A stretch of 5,399 bases of DNA from Flavobacteriaceae bacterium (GTDB taxonomy: Bacteria > Bacteroidota > Bacteroidia > Flavobacteriales > Flavobacteriaceae), in NCBI GenBank assembly GCA_023254815.1, contig JALRKI010000172.1, positions 1 to 5,399 of the forward strand. Direction: 5' to 3'. Position 1 is the first letter of the stretch, and each line of letters begins with the position of its first letter. Made by a program: the position numbers and the translations under genes. Below the pieces are notes generated by a model. That model was given only the letters and a program-made list of their open reading frames with translations. It was not told where the DNA came from and made no database searches. Shown one piece after another: positions 1 to 5,399 of this stretch.

Positions 1-376
1 TAAGTGCATTTATTTTTAAGTTTTCAACTAAATTTTTGTTCTCAATTAAATTTATTACCTTTGTTTCAAATTCTTTGACTTCATTAACCATAATACAAGC
101 ATCTTTTTCTACCATGTCTTCATATAGATTTTGCCAATTAAAGACATTAGAGCCAGTAATAATTGCACAGTTAGCCGTAGCAGCCTCAATTGGATTATGT
201 CCTCCTTTTTTTAAGAGAGAACCTCCTAAAAAAACAATATCACTTATGTTAAAAAATTGCTCCATTTTACCAAAACTATCAAGTATTAAGAATCTACAAT
301 CTAAATTTTTAAATTTACTATAATACTCAACATCAAGTTTTTTATCTTGAAGTAATTTATAAATCAGTTTTGATCC
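1..376 (-). CDS. waaA: Kdo transferase (WaaA-like), interior fragment cut at both ends
   Basis: The minus strand is open from 376 down to the left edge, about 125 codons, with a TAG at 377-379 upstream and no credible start codon. The translation contains the C-terminal-domain signature of 3-deoxy-D-manno-octulosonic acid transferases: DSFGKMEQFF (about 245-275), then LGGSLLKKGGHNPIEAA (about 179-229), then TGSNVFNWQNLYEDM. In this family the GGS...GGHNPIE stretch lies in the nucleotide-binding half of a GT-B fold of roughly 420 residues. The enzyme transfers Kdo from CMP-Kdo to lipid A precursor at the inner membrane. The text follows the proteobacterial pattern; as I recall them, Bacteroidota WaaA proteins read more like GGGF..GIHN..E. 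G+C is about 26%, far below the rest of the window. The 5' half is missing at the junction near 365 and the 3' end lies beyond the left edge. I am sure of the family, less sure of the donor lineage. Confidence 0.85.
355..376. other. Junction between two unrelated DNA segments
   Basis: Two opposed coding regions both lose their 5' parts here. Leftward, the WaaA-like frame ends in TAG (377-379) roughly halfway through the protein. Rightward, the acyltransferase frame begins in mid-domain: it is open back to 313, but the codons before about 364 are only the antisense of waaA. Hand-counted G+C changes from about 26% (1-360) to about 41% (361-720). The exact breakpoint cannot be set from one sequence. 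Family-like residues begin near 'VLIPRL' on the right (about 367) and stop near 'IYKLLQ' on the left (about 362). There are no insertion-sequence ends, tRNA or obvious target duplication, so a chimeric assembly is the likeliest cause. Confidence 0.75.
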
Positions 377-759
377 CTAGATTACAATCAAAGCACAACG
401 TGGCTCCTGTTCATAGTTTGGATGAAATCCAGAGATTGGCAAATTTATTCCCTGAAAATATTCTTCAATATTGCATCTTTAAGGATGGTGAGATACTCGC
501 AGGTATCACCTTATTTGTGAATGACGGTGTTGTGAAATCGCAATACGGTGCCACTACAGACGCTGGCGAAGATTGCTACGCCTTGGATTTTCTGTTTATT
601 AGTCTTATTCAGCAATACGATTCGCTTGGATTCCGTTACTTTGACATGGGATCAGTAAGAAGTAATCATCCTTCGGGGATTAATCAAGGATTGTGGAAGC
701 AAAAGCAAGAGCTTGGCTGTTCAGAATATTTCTTATCCCATTTTGAATTTCAGCTATGA
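370..759 (+). CDS. FemAB/BioF2-like GNAT acyltransferase, 5'-truncated
   Basis: This is the C-terminal 129 or so residues of an acyltransferase of the FemAB/BioF2-like (Acetyltransf_6 type) GNAT family, whose full-length members run to about 300-350 residues. Visible marks are LIPRLQSKHNVAPVHSLDEI at the left end, a core beta-strand region (CIFKDGEILAGITLF, residues 35-49), ALDFLFISLI (71-80), FDMGS (91-95) and the closing INQGLWKQKQELG helix (104-116). The TTG at 370 is only the first possible start codon after the junction. The leucine it encodes is a normal internal residue, so the true start is missing. The stop overlaps the next ATG by 4 bp (ATGA, 756-759), placing the gene in an operon with the aminotransferase. 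By context it probably N-acylates the amino sugar made by that enzyme, as WecD follows WecE in enterobacterial common antigen synthesis, but WecD is a different GNAT branch and the substrate here is inferred. Confidence 0.75.
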   Translation: MIPRLQSKHNVAPVHSLDEIQRLANLFPENILQYCIFKDGEILAGITLFVNDGVVKSQYGATTDAGEDCYALDFLFISLIQQYDSLGFRYFDMGSVRSNHPSGINQGLWKQKQELGCSEYFLSHFEFQL

Positions 760-1865
760 CGGTACCGTTTATCGATTTGCAATTGATCAACTCTCGTTTT
801 GAGAAGCCCTTCCAAAAGGGCTGGAGCGACGTGATGTCTAGCGGACGCTATATTTTGGGAGACCAATTGACCAAGTTTGAAATAGACTTTGCTTCCTATT
901 GTGGAACTAAATTCGCAATAGGAGTTGGTTCTGGATTGGATGCGTTGAGTTTAATTTTTCAATCGTACATTCATTTAGGTCAATTAAAGCCTGGAGATAA
1001 AATTCTTGTCCCCTCGCATACCTACATTGCCTCAGTAATGTCTATCTTGAAGTGTGGTCTTATTCCTGTGTTGGTCGAGCCCAATATAGAGACCTTTAAC
1101 ATCGATTTTATCGACCTGGAAAGTAAATATACTCCTGAAGTTAAGGCAGTATTGGCAGTACACTTGTATGGGCAATTGGTCGATTCTGAGTCTCTGCTTT
1201 CGTTTTGTAAAAAGTATGACTTGTTGTGCATCGAAGACGCTGCTCAAGCGCATGGTGCTCAAAACTGTAAGAATATAAAGGCAGGTCACATCGGGAGCGC
1301 AGCAGCCTTTAGCTTTTACCCTACAAAAAATTTGGGCGCTTTGGGAGACGGAGGCGCGGTTACCACCGATAATAAAGAACTCGCCGAATTAGTGCGTCAA
1401 CTCAGAGACTATGGGCGCATCAACAGAAGCGAGTCTGTTGTTTTTGGTACTAATTCTCGTTTGGATGAAATACAGGCTTACTTTTTAAGCATTAAATTAA
1501 AGTCTCTCGATTTCGATAATGAAAATCGTCGAAAAATTGCTAGTCGCTACCTTAAAGAAATTGAAAACCCATTGATTGAATTACCCTTTTATTCAGAACA
1601 AAAAGACCACGTGTGGCACATCTTTGCGCTCCGTTCGAATTATCAAAGAAAAATTATCCATCACCTTGATAACAACGGAATTACCGCGATGGTGCACTAT
1701 CCAATTCCAATACATCGTCAACAAGTATTTACTCATTGGGTTGATTTAAATTTGCCAATTACTGACCATATAAGTAGAACGGAGGTTAGCTTACCTATCA
1801 GTCCGGTCATGACTACTGATCAAGTTGACCATGTCATTTCAGCCGTAAATTCTTTTACATTATGA
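756..1865 (+). CDS. DegT/DnrJ/EryC1/StrS sugar aminotransferase (FdtB/QdtB-like)
   Basis: A complete 369-residue PLP-dependent aminotransferase of the sugar-nucleotide class, at the usual family length. It would convert a keto-deoxyhexose nucleotide to the amino sugar with glutamate as donor, in the cytoplasm. Motifs in order: GVGSGLDAL (56-64) near the phosphate pocket; VPSHTYIAS (85-93); EDAAQAHGA (160-168), with D161 expected to pair with the pyridine nitrogen; SFYPTKNLGALGDGGA (186-201), with K191 as the Schiff-base lysine; GTNSRLDEIQA (231-241); and HYPIPIH (314-320). The opening PFIDL with YILG and the GLDAL and FYP.KNLGALGD.GA wording match dTDP-3-keto-6-deoxyhexose 3-aminotransferases (FdtB, QdtB) better than WecE, which has FHETKN at the lysine. 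This is judged by eye and C-4 specificity is not excluded. No catalytic residue is missing. Start and stop are each in ATGA overlaps with the neighbours, so translation is probably coupled. Confidence 0.93.
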   Translation: MTVPFIDLQLINSRFEKPFQKGWSDVMSSGRYILGDQLTKFEIDFASYCGTKFAIGVGSGLDALSLIFQSYIHLGQLKPGDKILVPSHTYIASVMSILKCGLIPVLVEPNIETFNIDFIDLESKYTPEVKAVLAVHLYGQLVDSESLLSFCKKYDLLCIEDAAQAHGAQNCKNIKAGHIGSAAAFSFYPTKNLGALGDGGAVTTDNKELAELVRQLRDYGRINRSESVVFGTNSRLDEIQAYFLSIKLKSLDFDNENRRKIASRYLKEIENPLIELPFYSEQKDHVWHIFALRSNYQRKIIHHLDNNGITAMVHYPIPIHRQQVFTHWVDLNLPITDHISRTEVSLPISPVMTTDQVDHVISAVNSFTL

Positions 1866-3154
1866 GTTGGATCAAAGAATTGAAAGCAAATTTTTTACTG
1901 AGAGTTGTTAGTGCCAATAGTTTGGTCATAGCAATCCGATTGACTATAACACTGGCAATACAAAGGATATTGGCAAAATCTTTAGAGGAGTACGGAATAG
2001 CGAAGATTGGAGACGTGCGCAATATTTTGGCAATGCTAACGAGCTTTACTTCGATGGGTATTTTCAATGGCATGGTTAAGTTTGTTTCTGAAAATGAGAA
2101 AGAGCCAAGCAGATTAAAGAAGTTGTTATCAACCTCATTTTTATTTGCTCTTTGCGGGAGTTTGGTTTCTTCGTTGGTTTTAGTGGCATTTGCAGAGACA
2201 TTTTCAATAAGGTTTTTCGATGGACCGCAATTTGCCGAGGTGTTCTATATTTTAGCCATTGTTGCTCCGGCGATTGGTTTACAACGGATTTTCAATGCCG
2301 TTGTTCATGGGTTGTCCCGGGTGAGGAAATATGCCATCATTGAACTAGTAGCCTATATCATTTCTGCTATTTTAACTTTGGTTGGGTTATATTTCAATCA
2401 TTTAAAGGGAGTATTAATCGCTATTTCTATTGGGCCAGTCATTCAATTATTGACCCTAGTGTTTATTTTTGGGAAGACTTTAAAACCCTTGATTAGCTCC
2501 ATTAGACCGAAATGGGATGATCATTATGGTAAGGCTTTACTGGCATTTACCCTCATGTCGTTCGTCTCAAATATTTTACTCAATTCTGTCGAAATCTATT
2601 TGAGAGAAATGCTCGAAAAGTCCTTGGATATAAAAGAAGCGGGCTATTGGACAGCGATTACAAATATTTCCAAAAATTATATGGTTTTTTCTACAGCCCT
2701 ATTCAGTTTGTATGTGATACCTAAATTCGCCAAAATAACAACTGGTTTTAGCTTTAAAAAGGAAGTCATCCACATCTACAAAACTTTATTACCGCTGTTC
2801 GGTTTGGGCATGCTCGTGATATTTGTATTTAGGGATTATGTTGTCCAGCTGATATATCCCAATTTCGAAGGTATGGAACCCTTGTTCAAATGGCAGCTTT
2901 TAGGTGATTTTGTTCGGCTTGCAGCTGTTGTTGTAGCACACCAATTTTTGGCTAAAAAGATGATAAGAAGCTTTATTGCGTCAGAAGTTGTGTCGATGAT
3001 TCTTTTCTTCGGTTTGTCGTTGTTGCTGATACCATTGTTCGGTACCGAAGGAGTAGTTATGGCCCATTTTTTCAGATATATCATCTATTTTGGTTTTGTG
3101 GCCTTCCTCATTAAGAGACATTTTTCGAGAATTAATGCGCTTGCCAAATCCTGA
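1862..3154 (+). CDS. wzx: Wzx-type oligosaccharide/O-antigen flippase
   Basis: A 430-residue polytopic membrane protein of the MOP (MATE/PST) exporter superfamily, at normal Wzx length. Hydrophobic spans lie at roughly 12-35, 52-72, 86-110, 125-148, 157-178, 183-205, 224-242, 268-288, 306-323, 345-363, 371-391 and 397-417, so about 12 helices. The N-terminal run YGIAKIGDVRN (44-54) followed by SMGIFNGMVKFVSE (64-77) resembles the conserved start of WzxE/O-antigen translocases (GI.NG.VKY). Such proteins move undecaprenyl-diphosphate-linked glycan units from the cytoplasmic to the periplasmic face for Wzy-type polymerisation or transfer to lipid A core. Its ATG overlaps the aminotransferase stop by 4 bp. 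Its 3' end runs 23 bp into the convergent glycosyltransferase gene, so there is no room for an intergenic terminator. The family is clear; the cargo is inferred to contain the amino sugar made next door. Confidence 0.9.
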   Translation: MSWIKELKANFLLRVVSANSLVIAIRLTITLAIQRILAKSLEEYGIAKIGDVRNILAMLTSFTSMGIFNGMVKFVSENEKEPSRLKKLLSTSFLFALCGSLVSSLVLVAFAETFSIRFFDGPQFAEVFYILAIVAPAIGLQRIFNAVVHGLSRVRKYAIIELVAYIISAILTLVGLYFNHLKGVLIAISIGPVIQLLTLVFIFGKTLKPLISSIRPKWDDHYGKALLAFTLMSFVSNILLNSVEIYLREMLEKSLDIKEAGYWTAITNISKNYMVFSTALFSLYVIPKFAKITTGFSFKKEVIHIYKTLLPLFGLGMLVIFVFRDYVVQLIYPNFEGMEPLFKWQLLGDFVRLAAVVVAHQFLAKKMIRSFIASEVVSMILFFGLSLLLIPLFGTEGVVMAHFFRYIIYFGFVAFLIKRHFSRINALAKS

Positions 3155-4271
3155 CACTTCTCGAGGCGATGAGATGAGCGTCGTGTATTTTTTCAACAAA
3201 TGCTCGAGCGGCTTTGCCTATTGAGGTGATCCTTTCAGGATTTTCAACTAGGCCGCAGAGTTTCTCGTATATCTGGTTCGCGTCAGGGAGGGCGTTAATA
3301 GCAACTTGATCTTCTTTCAATTGGTAATAATCCAACCATTCTTTCTCAGCACCAGTAAAAACGACCTTGCCTTTTGCCATTCCCTCCAAAGCATTATACC
3401 CTTGGTCATAGGCATATACCATGTCCATAATGATGTGAGCATCATTGTACGATTCCAAGTATATTTGATGTGGAAGATCTCTAACAGTTTTGATTATAAC
3501 CTTATCAGAATGTGTCAATTGGAGTTTTTTAAGCGCTTCCTCAAAAATATCATTACCCTTTTTGAAGTAATTTTTTGAATTGATACCATGGAAAATGACA
3601 ATTTTTTTAGAAGTATCTAAACTTTGAAATGGCAGATTTTCAAGCCAGATAGGATGAGGCATAAGACCTAAATGTTTGGGATGGCCTTCTAAAGGTAGAA
3701 AGTAGTCCAAGTCGGAAGAAAAAACTCCTTTAATATTACGATATACAAATTTGTGAAGCGCCTTGTGCCCAGCGCTGAGATAGATAAGAGCAGGAAGAAA
3801 GTCCTTTCGAGTTCCTCGTTTGTTGAAGTAGGGGGTAAGAATACCGTATCTGTATTTTCCTTCTAAGGCAAATTTAACGCTGATATAGTCAGTGCCGTTG
3901 GACAGTAGAAACACTTTTTGATTGTGCTTAAAAATAAATGACAATAGTTTGGTCTCGGTTTTTGGAAGACAACCAAATGGTCGCTCATTAATCAACTGAA
4001 CAACATCAAAACCCCTGAACTTATCTTGATTTATCCTGAATTGTCTGGCAATATTCATGCTGTTTAAATCAATTCCTGAAAGCACATGAACAACTCTTCG
4101 GATATAATACCAAAATCCTACTTGAAACTTTTGCTTGAACAGGATGTCTGCAGGACGTTTTTTAAATCCGTCTCCATGTCCTACCAAGAGAACCTCATGA
4201 CCCAACGCTAGCAGACCTTGCTTTAAATTGAAGTGTGAAGCATTGTATTCGCCAAGCAGAAGAATCTTCAT
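3132..4271 (-). CDS. GT-B-like glycosyltransferase, divergent
   Basis: A complete 379-residue protein that looks like a two-domain GT-B glycosyltransferase, acting in the cytoplasm or at the inner membrane face on the polysaccharide repeat unit. It opens with a Rossmann-type strand and helix, MKILLLGEYNASHFNLKQGL (1-20), then LALGHEVLLVGHGDGFKK (21-38). The second domain begins near KKIVIFHGIN (222-231) and contains YDQGYNALEGMAKGKVV (288-304), the counterpart of the donor-binding helix of GT4 enzymes. The first glutamate of the usual EX7E pair is not evident: the equivalent region has D289/Q290 ahead of E296, so the family match is partial. No signal peptide or membrane span is visible. The start is well fixed: an in-frame TAA lies two codons upstream of the ATG at 4269-4271. 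The gene points against its neighbours, converging on wzx and diverging from the GT4 gene, so it has its own promoter. Donor and acceptor are unknown. Confidence 0.85.
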   Translation of the reverse strand: MKILLLGEYNASHFNLKQGLLALGHEVLLVGHGDGFKKRPADILFKQKFQVGFWYYIRRVVHVLSGIDLNSMNIARQFRINQDKFRGFDVVQLINERPFGCLPKTETKLLSFIFKHNQKVFLLSNGTDYISVKFALEGKYRYGILTPYFNKRGTRKDFLPALIYLSAGHKALHKFVYRNIKGVFSSDLDYFLPLEGHPKHLGLMPHPIWLENLPFQSLDTSKKIVIFHGINSKNYFKKGNDIFEEALKKLQLTHSDKVIIKTVRDLPHQIYLESYNDAHIIMDMVYAYDQGYNALEGMAKGKVVFTGAEKEWLDYYQLKEDQVAINALPDANQIYEKLCGLVENPERITSIGKAARAFVEKIHDAHLIASRSVRIWQAH

Positions 4272-4278
4272 TAATGTT

Positions 4279-4286
4279 TACATTTG
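4279..4286 (+). promoter_or_regulatory. Candidate -7 box for the GT4 gene
   Basis: TACATTTG fits the Bacteroidota consensus TAnnTTTG exactly and sits 17 bp before the ATG at 4304, giving a predicted leader of about 10 nt. No TTG appears at the usual distance upstream for a -33 element; the nearest, at 4243-4245, is too far. The call therefore rests on the -7 match and the position alone. Confidence 0.4.
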
Positions 4287-4288
4287 TC

Positions 4289-4296
4289 CAAATATA
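4289..4296 (-). promoter_or_regulatory. Candidate -7 box for the minus-strand glycosyltransferase
   Basis: Read on the minus strand, this is TATATTTG, a full match to TAnnTTTG, placed 17 bp before the ATG at 4271. Possible -33 TTG triplets lie 13 bp (4310-4312) and 24 bp (4321-4323) upstream. Neither is at the favoured spacing of about 17-23 bp, although 24 bp is close. The -33 candidates lie inside the 5' end of the opposite gene. Confidence 0.45.
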
Positions 4297-4303
4297 ACTT
4301 TAA

Positions 4304-5399
4304 ATGCACCAATATTCAGACAAAAAGAAAGTTTGTATCGTAGCTTCTTCTCTAAGTCATGGCGGTGCGCAACGTTCTTCGGCAATTCTTTCTTTTGTGT
4401 TCCAAAGGTTAGGCTATGAGGTTTTTATTGCAACTGTTTTGCCTGGAGAATCTTATGAGTTTGCTGGCAAATTGTTTGAAATTCACAAGGTTCGATCGTC
4501 TTTTCATCCGTTTTTTACCCGCGTCAAAAAGCTGTTGGTTTTTCGTCGTTTTCTCCGAAGAGAACAATTTGACTTAATAATAGATAATAGAGCACGGGTT
4601 AGCCCATTAAGGGAGCTGATAGTTGTAAAATGGCTTTATCCTAAGTCAACTATTTATTTAATCCGCAATTTCAACTTTGATAAAGTATTCACTACGAGAA
4701 AGTCCTTTAATCGCTGGTTATACAAAAATCGACGCCTTGTTGCAGTCTCGAAAAAAGCAGCCGATAAGGCCAATTCCGAGTTAGGCATATGGTCTGTTGT
4801 GACTATACCGAATGCCGTTCAAGAGTTTAACCATTCAATGAAGCAAGAGGTTGATTTCTTTGATCTTCCGAGTAAGTACATTCTTTATAGCGGTCGACTG
4901 GAAGATCAAAGCAAAAACATCAAACTATTGCTCAATGCTTTTCAGCTTTCAAAACTCCGAGAGCATCAAATCGACTTGGTTTTACTTGGGTCTGGTCCAG
5001 ACGAAATGGGGTTAAAACAATATGCACATGATCTTGGCCTAACGGACAACCTTATATGGAAACCTTTTGTAGACAATCCGTACCCTATTATCAATGCAGC
5101 TCTTATGGTGTGCTTAACGAGCAGATTTGAAGGATTTCCTCGTGCTCTCATAGAGTCTTTGTCACTTGGAGTTCCCGTAATTTCTGTAGATTGCGCATCG
5201 GGGCCCGCTGAAATAGTGACTCATGAAGAAAACGGATTGTTAGTTCAAAATAACGATCCTCAAGCTTTTGCTGAGGCTATGAATCGGCTTATCTTTGACC
5301 AATCACTTTACCAATTTTGCAAATCCAACGCCAAAACAAGTGTAGCACATTTGTCCATCGATAGGGTTGCAGAGCAATGGCAAAACTATTTAAATCGGG
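4304..5399 (+). CDS. GT4-family glycosyltransferase, 3' end beyond the window
   Basis: An open frame of 365 codons plus one base, running to the right edge without a stop. It is a retaining GT-B glycosyltransferase of family GT4, which transfers a sugar from a nucleotide donor to the growing lipid-linked glycan in the cytoplasm. Motifs in order: LSHGGAQRSS (17-26), the N-terminal glycine-rich acceptor-side loop; VAVSKKAADK (146-155) and IPNAV (168-172) at the interdomain hinge; YSGRLEDQSKNIKLLLNAF (195-213), the opening of the donor domain with R198 and K204 placed to meet the diphosphate; LLGSGPDE (227-234); and RFEGFPRALIESLSLGVPVI (274-293), which holds the EX7E pair E276 and E284. SGPAEIV and NGLLV follow as usual. 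At 365 residues nearly the whole protein is present. The start is firm: an in-frame TAA (4301-4303) touches the ATG and the next in-frame ATG is at residue 179. No Shine-Dalgarno sequence is visible. Confidence 0.93.
   Translation, partial: MHQYSDKKKVCIVASSLSHGGAQRSSAILSFVFQRLGYEVFIATVLPGESYEFAGKLFEIHKVRSSFHPFFTRVKKLLVFRRFLRREQFDLIIDNRARVSPLRELIVVKWLYPKSTIYLIRNFNFDKVFTTRKSFNRWLYKNRRLVAVSKKAADKANSELGIWSVVTIPNAVQEFNHSMKQEVDFFDLPSKYILYSGRLEDQSKNIKLLLNAFQLSKLREHQIDLVLLGSGPDEMGLKQYAHDLGLTDNLIWKPFVDNPYPIINAALMVCLTSRFEGFPRALIESLSLGVPVISVDCASGPAEIVTHEENGLLVQNNDPQAFAEAMNRLIFDQSLYQFCKSNAKTSVAHLSIDRVAEQWQNYLNR

Larger units (their letters stand above)
4279..4296. repeat. 18-bp near-palindrome between divergent starts
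   Basis: TACATTTGTCCAAATATA is an inverted repeat with 8-bp arms and a 2-bp centre. The arms match at 7 of 8 positions (TACATTTG against TATATTTG). It occupies most of the 32-bp gap between the two divergent ATGs. Each arm is a -7-like box for one of the genes, and the dyad could also be an operator. The base matches are seen directly; the role is inferred. Confidence 0.6.

Noticed and set aside
36..323. A 95-codon plus-strand open frame in the low-GC left end
   Set aside because: It is antisense to the WaaA-like reading frame, which carries clear family motifs. The plus-strand translation has no recognisable pattern.
310..369. Acyltransferase start placed further left, or a frameshifted N-terminus upstream
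   Set aside because: The frame is open back to 313, but that stretch is the antisense of waaA and has no ATG. No other frame upstream carries acyltransferase-like text, so the N-terminus is absent, not frameshifted.
1022..1289. Two minus-strand frames (69 and 85 codons) inside the aminotransferase
   Set aside because: Both lie wholly opposite an intact gene with complete motifs and look like chance open frames.
1855..2343. A minus-strand frame at 1855-2073 and a plus-strand frame at 2152-2343 within the flippase gene
   Set aside because: Both are out-of-frame readings of the membrane protein gene. The second is rich in Cys, Trp and Phe in a pattern typical of shifted reading.
3150..3200. 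Possible terminator hairpin near the convergent gene ends (ACAC/GTGT arms before a T-run)
   Set aside because: The arms pair over only 4 bp across a loop of more than 20 bases, and the site is inside the minus-strand coding sequence. It is too weak to call.
2836..3578. Further small frames at 2836-3084, 2981-3199 (minus) and 3306-3578 (plus)
   Set aside because: They are shadows of the flippase and of the minus-strand glycosyltransferase, with no motif or independent start context.
4228..5151. Plus-strand frame at 4228-4419 and minus-strand frame at 4966-5151
   Set aside because: The first crosses the start of one glycosyltransferase and runs out of frame through the other. The second is antisense to the conserved GT4 donor domain.

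Overview
The window falls into two parts of different origin. From about position 370 to the right edge it is surface-polysaccharide DNA from what looks like a member of the Bacteroidota. The signs are about 41% G+C in the stretch counted by hand (361-720), ATGA stop/start overlaps, no obvious Shine-Dalgarno sequences, and -7 boxes matching the Bacteroidota consensus TAnnTTTG. The first ~365 bases are about 26% G+C by hand count. They encode, on the minus strand, a piece of a Kdo transferase (WaaA) of proteobacterial rather than Bacteroidota type, suggesting a low-GC, perhaps alphaproteobacterial, source. The two parts meet at about 355-376, where both genes lose their 5' ends at the same place. 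The simplest reading is a chimeric (misassembled metagenomic) contig; a real recombination junction is the less likely alternative.

Layout: (1) 1-~366, minus strand: WaaA interior fragment, open at the left edge and cut at the junction. (2) 370-759, plus: C-terminal part of a FemAB/BioF2-like GNAT acyltransferase. (3) 756-1865, plus: complete DegT/DnrJ/EryC1/StrS-family PLP aminotransferase, closest in motif pattern to the nucleotide-sugar 3-aminotransferases FdtB/QdtB. (4) 1862-3154, plus: Wzx-type lipid-linked oligosaccharide flippase. Genes 2-4 overlap by 4 bp at each boundary and form one translationally coupled unit. (5) 3132-4271, minus: a GT-B-like glycosyltransferase whose 3' end overlaps the flippase gene by 23 bp. 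(6) 4304-5399, plus: a GT4 glycosyltransferase with no stop before the right edge. Genes 5 and 6 diverge from a 32-bp gap filled by an 18-bp near-palindrome that carries a -7-like box on each strand.

Functionally, the plus-strand unit would make an amino-deoxysugar nucleotide (aminotransferase), possibly N-acylate it (GNAT enzyme), and flip the finished undecaprenyl-linked unit across the inner membrane (Wzx). The two glycosyltransferases would help assemble that unit on the cytoplasmic face. This gene order recalls wecD-wecE-wzxE of enterobacterial common antigen and the fdt/qdt clusters, but the exact sugar cannot be read from this window. I see no RNA gene, CRISPR array, insertion sequence or convincing terminator, and no evidence for a wholly new system. 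The points that most deserve a second look are the junction and the shared promoter palindrome.
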